From the NCBI GenBank assembly GCA_012964965.1, contig DTTB01000063.1:1-9850 (forward strand): 9,850 nucleotides of DNA. The letters run 5' to 3'. This document shows positions 6,569 through 9,850 of this stretch, piece by piece. Position 1 is the first letter of the stretch; every line of letters starts with the position of its first letter. The position numbers and the translations under genes were made by a program. This DNA is from Candidatus Nitrosopelagicus sp. GTDB taxonomy: Archaea > Thermoproteota > Nitrososphaeria > Nitrososphaerales > Nitrosopumilaceae. The notes under the pieces are model-generated. The model did no database searches and was not told the DNA's origin. It saw only the letters and a program-made list of their open reading frames with translations.

Positions 6569-6892
6569 CTACTTGATTTTTGTTCCAGCTGGTACATTAC
6601 TGTCTACGGTTAGCCAAAATGGTTTGTCGTTTACATCAGCAGCTAAGAGCATAGCGTTTGATTCTATCCCAGCAATTTTCTTTGTTTCCAAGTTAGCAAT
6701 AACAATTACAGTTTTACCAACCAAGTCTTGTGGCTCATAAAACTCAGCACCTCCTATAATTACATTCCGTGTTTCATTGCCAAGATCAACCACACCTTTG
6801 ACAATTCTTGTTTTGCCTGGAATTTTTTCCACTTCGAGTATGCTCCCAACTCGTATGTCCAGTTTCTTAAAATCATCATAACTAACAGACAT
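6569..6892 (-). CDS. Stand-alone tRNA-binding OB-fold protein (MetRS beta-subunit/CsaA/Trbp111-like)
   Basis: A 107-residue EMAP/MetG C-terminal type tRNA-binding domain. The whole fold is present: DIRVGSILEVEKIPG (12-26), the nucleic-acid-binding strand with TRNVIIGG (41-48), LVGKTVIVIANLETKKIAG (57-75) and SNAMLLAA (78-85), which corresponds to the S-x-G-M-L-L-A-A motif of MetRS C-terminal domains. In archaea this domain often exists as a separate MetRS beta subunit that increases tRNA affinity. A general tRNA chaperone or CsaA-like secretion role cannot be excluded. Length is typical. ATG at 6892 has a TATA-like ATTTTAAACC (6911-6920) about 24 bases upstream and no Shine-Dalgarno sequence. 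It is divergent from the SRPBCC gene. Confidence 0.9.
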   Translation of the reverse strand: MSVSYDDFKKLDIRVGSILEVEKIPGKTRIVKGVVDLGNETRNVIIGGAEFYEPQDLVGKTVIVIANLETKKIAGIESNAMLLAADVNDKPFWLTVDSNVPAGTKIK

Positions 6893-6910
6893 AACTTTCC
6901 CTTGTTTACC

Positions 6911-6920
6911 GGTTTAAAAT
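6911..6920 (-). promoter_or_regulatory. TATA box of the tRNA-binding protein gene
   Basis: ATTTTAAACC on the - strand is centred about 24 bases before the ATG at 6892, consistent with a leaderless transcript. It shares the 75-base divergent spacer with the SRPBCC promoter. Confidence 0.45.
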
Positions 6921-6940
6921 CAATTTCGAAATCAAAGACT

Positions 6941-6949
6941 AATATTTTG
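6941..6949 (+). promoter_or_regulatory. TATA box of the SRPBCC-glycosyltransferase cluster
   Basis: AATATTTTG is centred about 24 bases before the ATG at 6968. No Shine-Dalgarno site is present, so the transcript is probably leaderless. It would also drive the glycosyltransferase 3 bp downstream of the first gene. Confidence 0.45.
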
Positions 6950-6967
6950 AAAAACATTACAGATGAT

Positions 6968-7387
6968 ATGGCAGAAATAAACACGTCTGTTGACATCACC
7001 GCTTCTGTAGATACGGTTTGGAACATAATTTCAGATCTTGATAACGAGCCAAAATTTTGGAAAGGCACTAAAGAAACCAGGACTATATCAAAAGATGGGA
7101 ATGAGATAACTAGAGAAATCATTATTGCGTTCAGAGATTCCAAATGCATGCAAAAAATTACATTGTATCCTAAAGAAAAAATTTACGCTGAATTTACTCA
7201 AGGGATCATTAAGGGCTCAAAAACATTAAGCCTCAAACCCAAGGAAAGTAATTTGACACTTGAAGCCAATTGGGACATTAAAATGTCTGGTCTAGCTGGC
7301 ATGTTTACAGGTATGATAACGAAACACGTGAAAAGTGGAACAGAACAAGCGCTTGAATCTATAAAACTAGAAGCTGAGAGTCAGTAA
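6968..7387 (+). CDS. SRPBCC superfamily protein (START/polyketide cyclase-like fold)
   Basis: A 139-residue soluble protein. The opening MAEINTSVDITASVDTVWNI, followed by ISDLDNEPKFWKGT, is the classic start of the SRPBCC helix-grip fold: a strand, then the S-x-x-x-V-W-x-x-x-S/D-L-x-x-x-P-x-W segment that begins the ligand cavity. Beta strands with ITREIIIAF and KIYAEFTQG follow. The long C-terminal helix is rich in small residues and Lys/Glu (GMITKHVKSGTEQALESIK). Such proteins bind hydrophobic ligands such as lipids, isoprenoids or quinones; the ligand here is unknown. The frame is open 80 codons further upstream, but that part overlaps the divergent gene. ATG at 6968 matches the fold boundary and the TATA spacing. 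The next gene begins 3 bases after its stop. Confidence 0.85.
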   Translation: MAEINTSVDITASVDTVWNIISDLDNEPKFWKGTKETRTISKDGNEITREIIIAFRDSKCMQKITLYPKEKIYAEFTQGIIKGSKTLSLKPKESNLTLEANWDIKMSGLAGMFTGMITKHVKSGTEQALESIKLEAESQ

Positions 7388-7390
7388 TTT

Positions 7391-8599
7391 ATGAACCTGG
7401 CACTAGATATTTTCAATTACATATTTGTGGCAATTTTAATTGGTGTATCAGCAACATGGATTTTTTTAATCAAATCGATGTTTAGGACATTCCAACAAAC
7501 ACCGTTTTTGGATAAATTCAAAAAAAAAGAGCATGAAAGTCCCAAAGTATCTATAATTTTACCAGCCAGAAATGAGGAAAAATTTATTGCTAATTGTCTT
7601 GATTCTCTCTTAAATCAAGATTACACTAATTACGAAATTATAGTAATTAATGACTCATCAGATGATTCAACTGGAACCATAATCAAAAAGTATGCTGAAA
7701 AATTTCCCAAATTGATCCACGTAGATGCGAGACCAAAGCCAGAAGGATGGATAGGAAAAAATTGGGCATGTATGGAGGGATACAAAAAAGCCACTGGTGA
7801 TTTATTTTTGTTTACGGACTCTGACACTAAGCACGCAACTTCTGTAGTATCACTGGCCGTATCTCATTTATTATCATTAGAACTAGATGCCTTGACAGTT
7901 ATTCCAAAAATGCTATGTTTAGATTCTATAACTAAAATTACACTTCCGATTATTTCTATATTCTTGCATACACGGTTTTCTGCCTTACGGGTTAATGACG
8001 CATCAAAAAATACAGGATATTTTTTTGGAAGTTTTTTCATTATCAAAAAATCAACCTATGATTCAGTAGGGACGCATGAAGGCGTAAAGAGGGAACTTAT
8101 TGAAGACGGTGCGTTAGGAAAAAAGGTAAAAGAATCTGGGTTTAAAATGCGAATGGTTGACGGCAAGCACCTTATCGATGCAGTTTGGGCAAGAGATTCT
8201 TTTACCCTGTGGAATGCGCTGAAAAGACTCATGATACCACTTTATCTACAAAATGCAAAAACTGCAGTGGGAAGTTCTTTTGCGGTTTTATTTTTACTCT
8301 TCATGCCATTTCCATTACTTGTATATTCAGCAATTTTTCTTAACATAGGTATTTCGTCATCAGTTCTTTTTGTGATAGCTGTGACTGCATCTGTACTAGT
8401 ATACACAGGAGGAATATTAGATGCTGCAAAGGGTGTAGGTTCAGGAATGAAGTATTCGTTATTTGTACCCGTAGGATGTTTTATTGTAGTTTGTGGTTTT
8501 TTTGCGGGTTTGCTTCAAGCAACTAGTAAAGATGCAGTATCATGGAGGGGTAGGACATATTATATGAAGGATCAAATTCAAAAATCGATTAATGTATAG
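7391..8599 (+). CDS. Membrane family-2 glycosyltransferase (CrtQ/CruC/HpnB-like)
   Basis: A 402-residue GT2 enzyme that transfers a nucleotide-activated sugar to an acceptor at the membrane. An N-terminal membrane helix (about 8-29) is followed by the GT-A domain: KVSIILPARNEE (52-63), EIIVINDSSDDST (82-94), GWIGKNWACMEG (119-130), the DxD metal motif D143-S-D145, and E238-D239 as the catalytic-base region. Three hydrophobic helices lie near 294-315, 322-341 and 355-377, with a final SWRGRTY (384-390). The GW-x-GK-x-WA block and the W-R/K-GR-x-Y ending are shared with glycosyltransferases acting on carotenoids and hopanoids (CrtQ, CruC, HpnB type), so a lipid or isoprenoid acceptor is likely (inference). 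ATG at 7391 lies 3 bases after the SRPBCC stop, so the two are translationally linked. Confidence 0.88.
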   Translation: MNLALDIFNYIFVAILIGVSATWIFLIKSMFRTFQQTPFLDKFKKKEHESPKVSIILPARNEEKFIANCLDSLLNQDYTNYEIIVINDSSDDSTGTIIKKYAEKFPKLIHVDARPKPEGWIGKNWACMEGYKKATGDLFLFTDSDTKHATSVVSLAVSHLLSLELDALTVIPKMLCLDSITKITLPIISIFLHTRFSALRVNDASKNTGYFFGSFFIIKKSTYDSVGTHEGVKRELIEDGALGKKVKESGFKMRMVDGKHLIDAVWARDSFTLWNALKRLMIPLYLQNAKTAVGSSFAVLFLLFMPFPLLVYSAIFLNIGISSSVLFVIAVTASVLVYTGGILDAAKGVGSGMKYSLFVPVGCFIVVCGFFAGLLQATSKDAVSWRGRTYYMKDQIQKSINV

Positions 8600-8621
8600 T
8601 ATAATTTATAGTCAAAAACTT

Positions 8622-8629
8622 GAGGAGGT
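8622..8629 (+). promoter_or_regulatory. Strong Shine-Dalgarno site that fixes a TTG start
   Basis: GAGGAGGT lies 6 bases before TTG 8636 and is a near-perfect match to the 3' end of archaeal 16S rRNA. It is the only strong Shine-Dalgarno site I see before a gene in this window and makes the TTG start convincing. Confidence 0.8.
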
Positions 8630-8635
8630 ATACAC

Positions 8636-9781
8636 TTGACAAAATCAGGATTCATCGTAGGAGGAGTGATTGGAGCTGCTGCAGTGATATTGATTTTTGC
8701 ATTTGTCATAATGCCTGCCCAACAAATTTTGACTCCTGATTTGATTATTTCAAATGGACATGACGTTACAAAGTTTGGTGATGAAACAATACTTTCAACA
8801 AAAAAGAGTCTCACTCTTGTGGAATTATTTGAAAAATCTGAAAGTGGTGTGGTAAGAATTGACGTCGATAAAATTAATTCGTCTCGAGAAACAGGTAGCC
8901 TTGGATCAGGTTTTGTTTTTGATGATTTAGGTCACATCATAACTAATGCGCACGTAGTTGAGAGTGCTAGTAGTGTGACGATAACATTCCTAGATGGAAG
9001 TCAATACAATGCACAGATAATAGGTTTAGACAAATTTACTGACATAGCGGTTATCAAAGTTGAAGAGAAACCACGTTACTTACATCCTTTGCAAATGGGT
9101 GACTCCTCCACTCTCAAGGTTGGTGAGCAAGTGGCAGCAATTGGCAATCCATTTGGTCTTTCTGGCTCAATGACTTCAGGAATAGTAAGCCAGATAGGAC
9201 GATTACTGCCTTCTCAAGACACAGGGTTTTCAATTCCCAATGTGATTCAAACTGATGCCGCAATAAACCCAGGAAACTCTGGCGGACCATTATTGAACAT
9301 GGCAGGAAAAGTTATGGGAATCAACACTGCAATCCAATCTGGAACTGGACAATCTGCTGGAATTGGGTTTGCAGTTCCTTCTAATACAATCTTAAAAGTA
9401 GTTCCTGTTTTAATCGAAGAAGGAAAATACTCCCACCCATGGATTGGTATTTCTGGAAAAGACATTGATCCTGAACTAGCCAAAGTCCGTGATCTAGACC
9501 AATCAAAAGGATTTTTGATAGTTACAGTTGTACCAGGCAGTCCAGCGGAAATAGCTGGATTGAAGGGAGTCTCAGAAATAAAAATAATCGGTGATAAGGA
9601 ATATCCCGCGGATGGTGACATTATAGTTTCAGTTGATGGCAAGGAGGTAAGAAAAATTAGCGACATTCTGATTCACTTACAAGAGGAAAAATCCGTCGGG
9701 GATGAAATGATTTTGGGTATCCTTAGGGATGGTGAAGTAATGCATATAATTTTGGCATTAGTTGAAAGACCAGATCTGTAA
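8636..9781 (+). CDS. htrA: HtrA/DegP-type membrane-anchored serine protease with PDZ domain
   Basis: A 381-residue S1C protease that degrades or chaperones misfolded proteins outside the membrane. An N-terminal anchor (FIVGGVIGAAAVILIFAFVI, 6-25) precedes a linker. The trypsin-like domain spans about 68-262 with a full triad: H106 (TNAHVV), D136 (FTDIAVIKV) and S215 (PGNSGGPLL), plus the activation-loop block AAIGNPFGLSGSMTSGIVS (167-185). One PDZ domain (about 268-378) includes VPGSPAEIAGLKG and DGDIIVSVDGKEV. A single PDZ is the DegS/HtrA2-like layout. Anchor orientation puts the protease on the extracytoplasmic side (inference). Start is TTG at 8636, justified by the GAGGAGGT site and by a start just ahead of the anchor. 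It begins 36 bases after the glycosyltransferase. A TATA-like TATAATTTATA (8600-8610) could add a separate promoter. Confidence 0.95.
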   Translation: MTKSGFIVGGVIGAAAVILIFAFVIMPAQQILTPDLIISNGHDVTKFGDETILSTKKSLTLVELFEKSESGVVRIDVDKINSSRETGSLGSGFVFDDLGHIITNAHVVESASSVTITFLDGSQYNAQIIGLDKFTDIAVIKVEEKPRYLHPLQMGDSSTLKVGEQVAAIGNPFGLSGSMTSGIVSQIGRLLPSQDTGFSIPNVIQTDAAINPGNSGGPLLNMAGKVMGINTAIQSGTGQSAGIGFAVPSNTILKVVPVLIEEGKYSHPWIGISGKDIDPELAKVRDLDQSKGFLIVTVVPGSPAEIAGLKGVSEIKIIGDKEYPADGDIIVSVDGKEVRKISDILIHLQEEKSVGDEMILGILRDGEVMHIILALVERPDL

Positions 9782-9791
9782 TCAAAAATCA

Positions 9792-9801
9792 AAAATAAAT
9801 A
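9792..9801 (+). promoter_or_regulatory. Possible TATA box downstream of htrA
   Basis: AAAATAAATA is centred about 28 bases before TTG 9825. It suits a leaderless transcript of a gene running off the right edge. Confidence 0.25.
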
Positions 9802-9824
9802 CTTGAAGTCAAACATCATTTCTG

Positions 9825-9850
9825 TTGAGTAGATTAGAATTTGATTTTGA
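9825..9850 (+). CDS. Possible start of a next gene (partial, cut by right edge)
   Basis: TTG at 9825 opens a frame reading MSRLEFDF to the window end. The only support is the AAAATAAATA box about 28 bases upstream. The opposite strand is also open from 9850 to a stop at 9809-9811, so a convergent gene ending here is equally possible. No family can be named from eight residues. Confidence 0.2.

Noticed and set aside
6728..6967. Upstream extension of the SRPBCC gene by 80 codons
   Set aside because: It overlaps the divergent tRNA-binding gene, and the SRPBCC fold starts at the ATG at 6968 with a matching TATA box.
6760..7149. 129-aa - strand open frame
   Set aside because: It spans two well-supported divergent genes in another frame and shows no family motif.
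9247..9666. 139-aa - strand open frame
   Set aside because: Antisense shadow of the htrA protease/PDZ region.
1..9850. Mobile elements, CRISPR repeats, attachment sites or defence genes
   Set aside because: I saw no repeated units, inverted terminal repeats, transposase or integrase motifs. The tRNA-Pro 3' end has no visible direct repeat or neighbouring integrase.

Overview
The window looks like part of an ammonia-oxidising archaeon (Thaumarchaeota/Nitrososphaeria, most likely a low-GC group I.1a lineage). I infer this from the AT-rich DNA, archaeal-type proteins (type II methionine aminopeptidase, Tsr3, DUF1512, a stand-alone MetRS-beta-like tRNA-binding protein), TATA-like boxes about 24-30 nt upstream of starts with no leader, and an archaeal-type RNase P RNA. 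No phage, insertion sequence, CRISPR array or other mobile marker is visible. It reads as an ordinary chromosomal core region.

Left block, bases 1-4277: a partial + strand gene enters from the left edge. Facing it on the - strand is RNase P RNA (about 241-524), whose 3' end abuts the stop codon of that gene. Continuing on the - strand, with transcription running right to left, are an APC-family permease fused to two UspA-like domains, the rRNA-modifying enzyme Tsr3, tRNA-Pro(UGG), and a small DUF457/YdjM-like membrane hydrolase.

Middle block, 4343-6892: methionine aminopeptidase runs on the + strand from a compact divergent promoter region. It converges on a three-gene - strand group: an MetRS-beta-like tRNA-binding protein, the archaeal membrane protein DUF1512, and a previously unlisted 52-aa double-CxxC zinc ribbon whose end overlaps the aminopeptidase by 11 bp.

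Right block, 6968-9781: a + strand cluster of an SRPBCC lipid-binding-fold protein, a membrane family-2 glycosyltransferase 3 bp downstream, and an HtrA/DegP-type membrane-anchored serine protease. The protease is the only gene with a strong Shine-Dalgarno sequence, and it starts with TTG. A possible next gene starts at 9825.

The main theme on the left and in the middle is RNA and translation maintenance: RNase P, tRNA-Pro, Tsr3, MetRS-beta-like OB fold and N-terminal methionine removal. The right block is envelope-directed. I found no clearly new multi-gene system. The items most worth checking are the RNase P RNA with a swapped base pair in its conserved core, the small zinc ribbon, and the resemblance of DUF1512 to HybD/GPR-type peptidases.
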